61,119 nt of DNA, from assembly GCA_021793155.1 (NCBI GenBank), contig JAJYTF010000029.1:1-61119 (forward strand), given 5' to 3'. Below the pieces are notes generated by a model. That model had not been told where the DNA came from. It searched no databases and saw only the letters and a list, made by a program, of their open reading frames with translations. Numbering within the stretch: the stretch's first letter is position 1; each line of letters starts with the position of its first letter. Shown piece after piece: positions 52,649-60,774 of the stretch. The DNA is from Pseudomonadota bacterium. Its GTDB lineage: Bacteria; Pseudomonadota; Alphaproteobacteria; Rhodospirillales; Magnetospirillaceae. The translations under genes and the position numbers were made by a program.

Positions 52649-53199
52649 TACTACAGTTGCATTTTATGATGTCGATAATGGGCGCTCGCGGCCGTGAACC
52701 GGCGGCCTCTTCTCCATAGCGACTACGCCATGACGAAGCTCGGCGATATGGGTGGCCTGAGAAACAACCGAGCGATAAGCCTGCGGATTTCCGGGACAGA
52801 TCGCAAGCCTTTCGATCCCTCGCCAGCCGCCAGCGCTGCCCATTTCTCCGGCGCCAACTCATCGGCCATCTCGGCAGGCTCTGTCTGGACCAGACCCCAT
52901 TCGTCGCTAAGCATCCGGAGACAATGGTTCGAGCGCACCGCCAGTACATAGATAGGGCTGCTCTCGCGTCTCCAGTAATCGCCGCAGCCGTGAATCTGAG
53001 CCGTAGGCGGCATCTGCCAAAACCCAGGCGCATGGCACGCCGCCATCGAGCGCCGCCGCGATCAAGTTGCAGGCAATCTGCGGCTTGGTGGCAAATGTGA
53101 TCTCTTCCGGCACCTGCGCCTTGAGCCGTCGGACGGGGTCTTCGGCCCATTCCTTCGGGAGATAGAGACGCCGATCAATCAGCGTCTGGCCCAATCGGC
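52649..53199 (-). mobile_element. IS701-family remnant, 3' part with intact end
   Basis: The end repeat TACTACAGTTGCATTTTATG at 52649-52668 is preceded by CTAG (52645-52648), as at 497-500. The 51 bases at 53149-53199 equal positions 1-51 of the window exactly, after which the sequence leaves the IS and enters an SDR gene. The 5' half and its end repeat are gone. Deletion from the IS into the SDR gene is the simplest account. Confidence 0.85.
52651..53199 (-). pseudogene. Broken IS701-type transposase, C-terminal half
   Basis: From the right it reads RLGQTLIDRRLYLPKEWAED, EITFATKPQIACNLIAAALD and VLADAAYGSDSRLRRLLETR, the middle of the transposase with the second catalytic aspartate. The frame shifts after REQP; the true continuation YVLAVRSNHCLRMLSDEWGL is in another frame, followed by LAAGEGSKGLR, a gap, and SVPEIRRLIARLFLRPP. 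The last residues SAHYRHHKMQL and the TAG at 52653-52651 are in a third frame inside the end repeat. Inactive. Confidence 0.85.
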
Positions 53200-53496
53200 G
53201 ATGCCGATGCCGGCATTGTTGACCAGAAAATCGAACTGACGGCGCTGCCATTCGGTGGCAAGCACGGCCTCGACCGCCTTGGCGAACTGCCTGAATTCGG
53301 CGACTTTGCCCGCGTCCAGCGGAAGGGCCACGGCGCGTCGGCCGAAGCGCCTGGTCTCGGCGACGACGTCCTCGGCCTCTTCCCGCCGGGTACGGTAGGT
53401 CAGGATGACATCCACCCCCTTGGCGGCCAGATGGAGGGCCGTGCTCTTGCCAAGGCCGCGGCTGCCGCCGGTGCTCAACGCGATTCTCGTGTCCAT
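53200..53496 (-). pseudogene. Short-chain dehydrogenase, N-terminal fragment cut by IS701 remnant
   Basis: About 99 codons of an SDR remain: TRIALSTGGSRGLGKSTALH (cofactor site, with a G-to-S change in the usual TGG/TGA context), VILTYRTRREEAEDVVAETR and FDFLVNNAGIGI. It then runs into IS701 sequence (ADWARR, stop), losing the catalytic YxxxK part. Normal SDRs are about 250 residues. The gene's ATG at 53496 lies 22 bases from repeat copy B. Confidence 0.9.
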
Positions 53497-53517
53497 GTGT
53501 CGCTCCGTCGTTGCCCG

Positions 53518-53640
53518 CTAGTGGTCCGCCCCAGACGCTTGGTCCCCAAGCGCCTGGATCAGGCGGCCCACCAACCAATTGAATTGTGGTGAAAATTCGA
53601 CGGCTGGTGGCGGTACCATCCGTCGGATTTTCACCACTAG
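53518..53640. repeat. 121-bp two-hairpin repeat, copy B
   Basis: Same element as at 497-619, in the opposite orientation, again between CTAG tetranucleotides. It differs from copy A at one base (near 53597) and from copy C at two. It separates the broken SDR gene from the APC permease gene and could act as a terminator or promoter island between them. Confidence 0.9.
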
Positions 53641-53816
53641 GGGATGAACCGCAAAGTGGGGGCAGTGAAGCATGGTTACTGCCCACTCGCCAGATATGGC
53701 GAGGCGGAGCATTTGCGCTATACAGTCTCAACTGGCAGGCTGTGCTTGGCGACGTCGCCCGACCAGGACGGCGTCGCGAAGGATGGCCCGGCCGGCGCAG
53801 GAGGTTGGAGGACGAC

Positions 53817-55418
53817 ATGAATAAGGGGGGGGGCACGAAGATCTCCGGCCATCTGCGGCGCGACGCCCGCATCATCGGGCTGCTGTTCGCCAGCACCACC
53901 AGCATGATCGGGTCCGGATGGCTGTTCGGCGCCTATCATGCTTCCCGCATCGCCGGGCCGCTGAGCGTGTGGAGCTGGGTGGCCGGCGCCATCATCATCA
54001 TGACGATCGCACTGTGCTTCGCCGAGCTGGCGGCGCTTTTCCCGCGCAGCGGAGCGCTGGTTCATATGAGCCACGCGAGCCACGGTGACGGGCTTGGGCG
54101 GATCTGGGGCTGGATGCTGTTTCTCGCCTATGTTCCGGTGCCAGCCATCGAAGCCGAGGCCATCGTCACATATGCGGACAACTATCTTCCGTATTTCCTG
54201 CGGCCGGACGGGAGCGGCCTGCTCACCGTCACCGGCTTCGTGGTTTGCGTGGCGCTGCTCGGCCTGGTCGCGCTGCTGAATCTCCTGGCCGTGCGCATGC
54301 TGCTCAATGTCAACACCGTGGTGACCTGGTGGAAGATCGGAGTGCCGCTGTTGACGGTTGCCGTCCTGATCATCGCCAGCACTCACTGGGACGTCTGGGG
54401 CGTGGACCCGGCCAACTATCACTTCTCGGGCATCTTCACCGCGCTGCCCACCGCCGGAATTGTGTTCAGCTATCTGGGGTTCCGCACCGCCATCGATCTT
54501 GGCGGCGAGAGTTCCAATCCCAGCCGTGACATTCCGCTGGCCGTCATCGGCTCGGTAGCCCTTTCGGGCATCGTCTATGTGCTTTTGCAGATCGCCTTCC
54601 TGATGGCGTTACGCCCCGGCGACCTGGCCAATGGCTGGGCGCAACTGACCTTTGCCGGCGCGATGGGGCCGTTTGCCGGGCTGGCCGGCGCGCTGGGCAT
54701 CGGCTGGATGGCGACGTTGCTTTATATCGATGCCTATGTGTCGCCCGGCGGCACCGGCCTGATGTATGTGACTGGCGGATCGCGCATTCTGTTCGCCGTG
54801 GGCGAACTGGGCGCCGGTCCCCAGTGGCTGACGCGCTTGAACGGGGCAAAGGCCCCATGGGGGGCGGTCCTGGTGATGTGGGTCTTCGGGGTCCTGTTTC
54901 TGCTGCCATTTCCGGCATGGCAGCTGATGGCCAACTATATCACGTCGATCACCGTGCTGACCTATGGGCTTGGGCCAATCGTCCTCCTGGTCCTGCGCCG
55001 GACCCAACCCGGGCTGCATCGCCCGTTCCGCCTGTGGAAAGCGGAAATCCTGGCTCCGGTCGCTTTTATCTGCAGCAACTGGATCATTTATTGGAGCGGT
55101 TTCAAGACCAATACGTTTCTCTTCATGCTGGTGGGTGTGGGGTTCATTCTTTACGCGCTCTACTACCATCTTCTTGCGAAGAGGCCGGCCGAAGATTTCG
55201 GCTGGCGGCAGATCGGCTGGCTTTTGCCATGGTTCGGCGGCATGTGGGTCCTCTCGGCCCTTGGCGATGTGGGCGGCGGATACGGCCTGATCAGCTTCTG
55301 GCCCGGCGTGATCGCCGTAGCCGCGTGGAGTTTCGCCATCATTTGGCTGGCGCTGCGCTCGGCCCTGCCGGCGGCCGATATCGCCGAGATGATGGAGCGG
55401 ATCGAAAGGACGTCGTAG
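53817..55418 (+). CDS. APC-superfamily amino acid permease
   Basis: A 533-residue membrane protein with about 12 helices. IIGLLFASTTSMIGSGWLFG is the first-helix signature of APC carriers, ALCFAELAALFPRSGALVHM and FSYLGFRTAIDLGGESSNPS the other conserved parts. It likely moves amino acids or amines by proton symport; substrate unknown. ATG 53817 follows TTGGAGGACG. It and the Hsp70 gene lie between repeat copies B and C. Confidence 0.9.
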   Translation: MNKGGGTKISGHLRRDARIIGLLFASTTSMIGSGWLFGAYHASRIAGPLSVWSWVAGAIIIMTIALCFAELAALFPRSGALVHMSHASHGDGLGRIWGWMLFLAYVPVPAIEAEAIVTYADNYLPYFLRPDGSGLLTVTGFVVCVALLGLVALLNLLAVRMLLNVNTVVTWWKIGVPLLTVAVLIIASTHWDVWGVDPANYHFSGIFTALPTAGIVFSYLGFRTAIDLGGESSNPSRDIPLAVIGSVALSGIVYVLLQIAFLMALRPGDLANGWAQLTFAGAMGPFAGLAGALGIGWMATLLYIDAYVSPGGTGLMYVTGGSRILFAVGELGAGPQWLTRLNGAKAPWGAVLVMWVFGVLFLLPFPAWQLMANYITSITVLTYGLGPIVLLVLRRTQPGLHRPFRLWKAEILAPVAFICSNWIIYWSGFKTNTFLFMLVGVGFILYALYYHLLAKRPAEDFGWRQIGWLLPWFGGMWVLSALGDVGGGYGLISFWPGVIAVAAWSFAIIWLALRSALPAADIAEMMERIERTS

Positions 55419-55531
55419 GCATTGGCGGAAGCCTCGCCAAAAAAATCCGTGAGAGCTTTCTGCGGCCAGGTAAAGCAGTGAACTCGTCGAAGCCTGGGGC
55501 AAGGTTTAAAATCCACAGACAACGTCGATAA

Positions 55532-55660
55532 GGTGCCATTTACTTTACCAGATTTCAATAGGGAAGAATTCTGCTCGGTCACGCCGATGCGTTCGGCCAT
55601 CTCCTTTGATTTCATCTTTAGTTTTTCCGGTATTACGTCAATATTAACGGCTATTGTCAT
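55532..55660 (-). pseudogene. Truncated XRE (YozG-type) regulator
   Basis: The first 43 residues, MTIAVNIDVIPEKLKMKSKE and MAERIGVTEQNSSLLKSGKV, match the start of the short Cro/CI-like regulators paired with DUF2975 membrane proteins. Similarity ends at NGT, where the normal protein would go on with about 25 more residues. The frame stays open to 55163 over the permease gene in antisense but without family likeness. Starts two bases after the DUF2975 stop. Confidence 0.7.
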
Positions 55661-55662
55661 TT

Positions 55663-55974
55663 TTACACGAATCCCCGGCTTTCATCCTCGATGCGGATGG
55701 CTTCATTCATCACATGAGCGAACGCAAGGAACAGGCATCCGACGATGGCCGAAACAATGGCCTGTGAGTCGATTGCGATGCAGAGCATGCGCTGCCCCGC
55801 AGGGGCCGCGATGGTCATCGTCAGGATCACCTGGGTCCGCACGACGCTACCGGAGATGGCGCCGGGCAAGGCCAAGCGCCCCAGTCGAATCAGGGTAGAG
55901 GGGACTGCCGGATCGAACGCCCGTTCGTGATCGAACAGCCGGAACAGGCAGCGTGCCTCCCACCGAGCGGCCAC
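55663..55974 (-). pseudogene. Truncated DUF2975 membrane protein
   Basis: A 103-codon frame from GTG 55974. CLFRLFDHERAFDPAVPSTL, IRLGRLALPGAISG and LFLAFAHVMNEAIRIEDESR match the second half of DUF2975 proteins (usually 160-180 residues); the first one or two membrane helices are missing. The gene and the XRE fragment lie head to tail as in the usual DUF2975-YozG unit, so this is the decayed remains of one. Confidence 0.65.
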
Positions 55975-56143
55975 AAAAAATGGCCACCGGCATTGAATTT
56001 TTGCGCTTTCTGGAAGATGCAGCGCACCCTCTCTGTCGGCGCCGTCCTATGGAAGTACCTTTCCTGGTTGCCATTGCCGGCCGGATCAGGCATCAACCCG
56101 CACCCCCCGGCCTTGTGCGGCCGGCACGGTGAAAGGCTGGACC

Positions 56144-57436
56144 ATGTTTGCGGGACTTGACTTCGGCACCACCAACAGCGCCATCGGCCTGCTTGATGCC
56201 TCTGGCGGAGCGCGGGTGATTTCCCATCCGCACCCGGCCGGCCTTTCGGAAACCCTGCGCTCGGTCCTCGCCTTTGACCGCCATCACCGGCATGCCGATG
56301 GCCGCTCGCTGCCGCTGGTCGGCCACGATGCCATTGCCGCATATCTCGAGGGCGATGGCGAATGCCGCCTGCTGCAGTCGTTCAAGAGCTACCTGACCAG
56401 CCGCTCATTCAGCAGCGCCACCATCTTGAATGTGACATATACACTGGAGCAAATGATCGCTTTCGTGGTCGAGCGGCTGCGCCAGGCCGCGGAGGCCGAG
56501 GGCGGAGCGGCGGTCCGCCGGGTGGTGGCCGGCCGCCCGGTACGTTTCGTCGCCGAGGACGGCAAGGTCGAGGAAGACTACGCCCTGACGCGCCTGCGGC
56601 AGGCTTTCGCCGCGGCCGGCATTGGCGAGGTGGCGTTTGAGTATGAGCCCATCGCCGCCGCCTATTACTACGAGCGCGGCCTTACCCGGGATGAGACGGT
56701 GCTGGTAGCCGATTTCGGTGGCGGCACCAGCGACTTCTCCCTGGTGCGGCTGGGGCCAGGGCGGGCATGTCTCAATCGCCCCGAGAACGCCATCCTCGGC
56801 ACCGGCGGCGTTGGCCTCGGCGGCGACTGCTTCGATCGCCGCATCATCGAGGGCGGCATCGCCGAGTTCTTCGGCAAGAACACCGGTTTCCGCAGCGGCA
56901 ATAAAGTCCTACCCGTTCCCGACTGGCTCTACGGGAAGTTCGCCCGCTGGCACCACATCGCCTTCCTTGGCTCAGCCTCGACCATGCGGATGCTGCGCGA
57001 CATCCAGCGCCATGCCGATCATCCCGGGCGCATCGAGGATCTGCTCACCGTGATCGAGTACAATCTCGGCTACCACCTGTACCGCGCGGTCGAGGGGGTG
57101 AAGGTCGCCCTTTCCCAGGCCGAAGAAACGATTTTCGCCTTTGACTACGATCCCGTCCACATCGAGCGCCGCATCACCCGCGCCGAATTCGAAGGTTGGA
57201 TCGCCCCCGACCTCGCCGAGATCGAGGACTGCGTTGAAACCCTGCTGCAAACCACCCATATTCCGGCCACCCGAATCGACCGGGTCTTCCTCACAGGCGG
57301 TTCCTCGCTGGTTCCGGCGGTGCGGCGCATCTTCGCCCAGCGATTTGGCGAAGAGCGCCTAAGCAGCGGCGGCGAATTCGTCTCTGTGGCCAGCGGACTG
57401 GCCTACAGGGCGGGAGAGATTTTCGCCGCTGGATAG
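56144..57436 (+). CDS. Hsp70-like ATPase (YegD/actin-fold, no substrate domain)
   Basis: A 430-residue protein covering only an Hsp70 nucleotide-binding domain. Phosphate-1 loop MFAGLDFGTTNSAIGLLD, connect/phosphate-2 VLVADFGGGTSDFSLVRLGP and adenosine segment RVFLTGGSSLVPAVRRIFAQ are intact; GLGGDCFDRRIIEGGIAEFF is also typical. The substrate-binding and lid domains are absent, as in E. coli YegD. ATG 56144 is used (AAAGG seven bases upstream). It is flanked by the DUF2975/XRE remnant and repeat copy C, whose CTAG starts seven bases after its stop. Confidence 0.92.
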   Translation: MFAGLDFGTTNSAIGLLDASGGARVISHPHPAGLSETLRSVLAFDRHHRHADGRSLPLVGHDAIAAYLEGDGECRLLQSFKSYLTSRSFSSATILNVTYTLEQMIAFVVERLRQAAEAEGGAAVRRVVAGRPVRFVAEDGKVEEDYALTRLRQAFAAAGIGEVAFEYEPIAAAYYYERGLTRDETVLVADFGGGTSDFSLVRLGPGRACLNRPENAILGTGGVGLGGDCFDRRIIEGGIAEFFGKNTGFRSGNKVLPVPDWLYGKFARWHHIAFLGSASTMRMLRDIQRHADHPGRIEDLLTVIEYNLGYHLYRAVEGVKVALSQAEETIFAFDYDPVHIERRITRAEFEGWIAPDLAEIEDCVETLLQTTHIPATRIDRVFLTGGSSLVPAVRRIFAQRFGEERLSSGGEFVSVASGLAYRAGEIFAAG

Positions 57437-57442
57437 GGCGCG

Positions 57443-57565
57443 CTAGTGGTCCGCCCCAGACGCTTGGTCCCCAAGCGCCTGGATCAGGCGGCCCACCGAC
57501 CAATTGAATTGTGGTGAAAATTCGACGCCTGGTGGCGGTACCATCCGTCGGATTTTCACCACTAG
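57443..57565. repeat. 121-bp two-hairpin repeat, copy C
   Basis: Same orientation as copy B, CTAG on both sides; two base differences from B (A to G near 57498, and G to C near 57529, which adds a mismatch to the second stem). It follows the Hsp70 stop directly and precedes the convergent DUF3126 gene. Confidence 0.9.
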
Positions 57566-57598
57566 CACGCCGCCCGGCCGCAAAACGGGGTTACCGGG

Positions 57599-57838
57599 TC
57601 AAGCGTGGCGAGTTTTGACGCCCACGATATTGGGCAGGTCCTCGTCCAGAATGCTGACGGTCAGCGAGTAGGAAACCTCGCCCTCGTCCTCGTCACGATG
57701 AAGGACGCCGATGAACTCGTCGCCGATGGATACTTCGATGGGCGCGCCCCGCTTCTTGGGCGGTTCGATCCTGATTTTCGGGTTGCCGAAGGTGGCCCGC
57801 AGATAGTCCTCGACCCGGGCGATCTCGATAGGGGTCAT
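57599..57838 (-). CDS. DUF3126 family protein
   Basis: A 79-residue protein: EIARVEDYLRATFGNPKIRI, RGAPIEVSIGDEFIGVLHRD and DEDEGEVSYSLTVSILDEDL are typical of DUF3126, an alphaproteobacterial family of unknown function. ATG 57838 is used although GTG 57841 is adjacent. It is 84 bases downstream of the cspA stop on the same strand. Confidence 0.88.
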   Translation of the reverse strand: MTPIEIARVEDYLRATFGNPKIRIEPPKKRGAPIEVSIGDEFIGVLHRDEDEGEVSYSLTVSILDEDLPNIVGVKTRHA

Positions 57839-57922
57839 CACATATTCACCAGTAAAGAACGGGGGATGGTGCAGCTGCTGACGAGACCGGCGGCGCTGGT
57901 CGCCGCCGGCTCGGTCGGCAGG

Positions 57923-58132
57923 CTAAAGCGCCTTGAGATTGACTGCGGCAGTCTTGCCTTTTCTGGGGTCGCGCTCTTCGTCGTACGAGACCTTCTGCCC
58001 ATCCATGAGATTGCGCAGGCCGGCACGCTCGACGGCAGAGATATGGACGAACACGTCGGCGCCCCCGTCATCCGGGGTGATGAAGCCGAAGCCTTTCGTG
58101 CCGTTGAACCATTTAACTGTGCCGTTCGGCAT
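57923..58132 (-). CDS. cspA: Cold-shock protein CspA family
   Basis: A 69-residue cold-shock domain. [20 protein letters not shown] has RNP-1 (KGFGFI), and [13 protein letters not shown] has RNP-2 (VFVHI). It binds single-stranded RNA and DNA and melts RNA structure. The ATG at 58132 is clear. The 5' leader extends into 58133-58440 and could be cold-responsive as in other csp genes. Confidence 0.95.
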   Translation of the reverse strand: MPNGTVKWFNGTKGFGFITPDDGGADVFVHISAVERAGLRNLMDGQKVSYDEERDPRKGKTAAVNLKAL

Positions 58133-58734
58133 TTAGTATCTCCAATGATGAGGGTGGCAAAGGTGCCGCGGTACTGCGCCTGAGTGCCGAGCGATTCTGC
58201 CCATTCTGAGCGGGATGATCGGGGCACTCTCGATTCTTCCCCGTCGAATTGCAAGAAAAAGAAGCGGCTAAGTCCGAAGGGGGACGGGGCGGGCGATCTT
58301 CCTGCCCTCGCTTCGGCCTGGCCGGTGCCCTTCGAAAGAGGCTGGCGCGAAGAAGCCGGCCGAACGGTCGATCAATTCGGCAGCGCGTGTTCGCGTCGGC
58401 TGGCGTGCCAAAACAGATTTGAAAGACCGGAAGCGCAATAAAAGCAATAAAGGACCGGACCATCCATTGACCAGGCGTCAAATATGGAGTTTATTCAAGT
58501 TATAGAGCGATAAGTGCGGTTTCTTGGCTGGGGTAGATACCTAGGGGGGCTGGGTGGCGACGGGCGATGGCCGCTTCTGGTGGTCGATTCAGCCAGTTGC
58601 CGCTTCCTCAGCCAGAATTGCTTGGAGCCGGATGCTGTTCCCCGTCATCAGGGGAATTGCCTGGCGCCATACGTGGGCCAAGACGGAGGAATCATCGGGC
58701 GGAGGGGCGGCAGCACCGAGAAGGGAGCAGTGCC
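58133..58734. other. Divergent intergenic region between cspA and the GGDEF-EAL gene
   Basis: About 600 bases without a supported gene. It should hold both promoters; AT-rich sequence at 58485-58512 (GGAGTTTATTCAAGTTATAG) precedes the GGDEF-EAL side. Short open frames exist in this GC-rich stretch but lack family likeness. Confidence 0.45.
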
Positions 58735-60744
58735 ATGTCAGGCCAGGCCGGTGATGACTTGTTCCAGCGATTGGAAGGCGTTCTGGCCGGCCCTCCGGGC
58801 GGTTGCGAGGGGGACTGGAACGAGAAGTCCAGTATCGCCGATGCGTTGGTTGCCCAATATCCTTGCATCGCCAGATACCTGCGTCCCCTCATTGAATACC
58901 TGTTCCGCCCGCCATCAGCTGCAAGAAGCCATCCCGGCGCCGCCGCGGAGCACGGCCGAGTGGCACAGGGGCAGAGCCTTGGCGCCGCCGTCGCAGGGGA
59001 AACGGCCTACTGGCTGAACGAGATCGTCAGGAAGATACCGGTCCCCATCTTCGCCATCGACGCGGACCACCGTGTCACCTTGTGGAACAAGGCCTGCGAG
59101 GACATGACCGGCATCAAGGCGGCCGATATCGTCGGCACGCAACGTGCCTGGACCGCGTTCTACCGGAACGAACGCCCGGTCCTGGCGGATCTGATGTTGG
59201 ACGCCGCGGCCCAGGAGGCGTTTGCCGCCTACTATTCCGGCAGCGATCATCCGTCGTCGTCGCTTCCCGGCGCCCGGGAGGCCATGGGCCGTTTCGACGA
59301 TTTCGGCTCGGGGCCCCGCTGGCTCGCCTTGACCGCCGTCCCCATCGAAGGGCCGGATGGCCGGGTTGCCGGGGCAATCGAGACGTTGCTGGACGTCACG
59401 CCGCAGAAGCTGGTCGAGGAGGAACTGTGGCACCAGCGCTGGCACGACGACCTGACCGGCCTGCCCAATCGCGCTCTGCTGCTTGACCGTTTGAACGGCC
59501 TGCTGCCGTCGGCGGCGCGCGATGGGCGGCAGGTGGGCCTGTTGTTCATCGATCTCGACGGCTTCAAGGTGATCAATGAAACACTTGGTCACGACGTCGG
59601 GGATGACCTTCTGAAGGACGCTGCAAGGCGCCTTCAGGCGGTGCTGCGTGACTGCGATACACTCGCCCGGCTGGGCGGTGATGAGTTCGCGGTGATCGTC
59701 CCCAATCTGACGGATGTCGCCCTCGCCAGGACGGTGGCCGAGCGGATTTCACGACTCCTGACCGTGCCCTTTCCCCTCAAGGGCCAGGATGCCTGCATTT
59801 CGGCATCGATCGGAATCGCCTATTTTCCCGGCGATGCGGAGGATCCTCTCGACCTGCTGAAGAATGCCGAAGCGGCGATGTACAAGGCGAAGGATCAGGG
59901 GAAGGCAGGCTTCCAAGTCTTTACGCCGAACCTGAACCTCGAGCTCAAGGAGCACCAGGCCCTCAAGAACCGTTTGTCGAAGGCACTCGAACGTCAGGAA
60001 TTCGCCGTCTTCTACCAACCGAAATTCGACCTGGCGACCGGCCGACTGGACGGGGTGGAGGCTTTGCTCCGCTGGAGCGATGGCGTCCTGGGGCCGGTTT
60101 CACCGGTGAAATTCATTCCGATCCTGGAAGAAACCGGCCTGATCGTCCCGGTCGGAGAGTGGGTCATCGAGGCGGCTTGCCGCCAGCAGCGGCAGTGGCG
60201 GGACCAGGGCTACGCGCCGGTACGGGTGGCGGTGAACCTGTCGGTGCGGCAACTGCACCGACAGGATCTGGCCGACCGGGTGGAGTCGATCCTTGTGGCG
60301 ACGGGCGTCGATCCGTCGGGCCTCGAACTGGAAATGACCGAAAGCATGATCATGGGCGACAGCGGGAGCGCCAGGGTCGTGCTGGGGAATCTTCATGACA
60401 TGGGCATCCATTTGGCGATGGATGATTTCGGCACCGGGTATTCGTCGCTGTCCTATCTGAAGCGTTTTCCCATCGATACGATCAAGATCGATCGCAGTTT
60501 CATCGAGGATCTGACGGTGGATCCGGATGATGCGGAAATCGTCCGGACCATTATCAGCATGGGCCACAGCCTGCGCCGCCACATCGTTGCCGAGGGTGTG
60601 GAGACCGAGGCTCAGCGGACTATGCTGCGCGAGCTTCACTGCGACGCGTTCCAAGGCTACCTGGTCAGCCCACCGGTCGCGGCGGCAAGCATGGCTGCGT
60701 TCTTGTCGGTGGCGGCCAGCCCAGTTTGCGAAGGAGGCCGGTGA
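58735..60744 (+). CDS. PAS-GGDEF-EAL cyclic di-GMP protein
   Basis: A 669-residue soluble protein. A PAS domain at about 95-230 (KIPVPIFAIDADHRVTLWNK, ACEDMTGIKAADIVGTQRAW), a GGDEF domain with GGDEF at 314-318, and an EAL domain with E442-A-L, DDFGTGYSSLSYLKRF and FQGYLVSPPV. Both sites look intact. ATG 58735 follows AAGGGAGC; a longer frame to 58567 has no likeness. The PAS is of the heme/redox-type pattern seen in other members but the ligand cannot be told. Confidence 0.92.
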   Translation: MSGQAGDDLFQRLEGVLAGPPGGCEGDWNEKSSIADALVAQYPCIARYLRPLIEYLFRPPSAARSHPGAAAEHGRVAQGQSLGAAVAGETAYWLNEIVRKIPVPIFAIDADHRVTLWNKACEDMTGIKAADIVGTQRAWTAFYRNERPVLADLMLDAAAQEAFAAYYSGSDHPSSSLPGAREAMGRFDDFGSGPRWLALTAVPIEGPDGRVAGAIETLLDVTPQKLVEEELWHQRWHDDLTGLPNRALLLDRLNGLLPSAARDGRQVGLLFIDLDGFKVINETLGHDVGDDLLKDAARRLQAVLRDCDTLARLGGDEFAVIVPNLTDVALARTVAERISRLLTVPFPLKGQDACISASIGIAYFPGDAEDPLDLLKNAEAAMYKAKDQGKAGFQVFTPNLNLELKEHQALKNRLSKALERQEFAVFYQPKFDLATGRLDGVEALLRWSDGVLGPVSPVKFIPILEETGLIVPVGEWVIEAACRQQRQWRDQGYAPVRVAVNLSVRQLHRQDLADRVESILVATGVDPSGLELEMTESMIMGDSGSARVVLGNLHDMGIHLAMDDFGTGYSSLSYLKRFPIDTIKIDRSFIEDLTVDPDDAEIVRTIISMGHSLRRHIVAEGVETEAQRTMLRELHCDAFQGYLVSPPVAAASMAAFLSVAASPVCEGGR

Positions 60745-60774
60745 CATCGCGGCTGGGCGGCGATGGACTGATGT

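Noticed and set aside
55163-55531. Continuation of the XRE frame to 165 codons
   Set aside because: After residue 43 the sequence has no HTH-regulator likeness and overlaps the permease gene in antisense; treated as a truncated gene.
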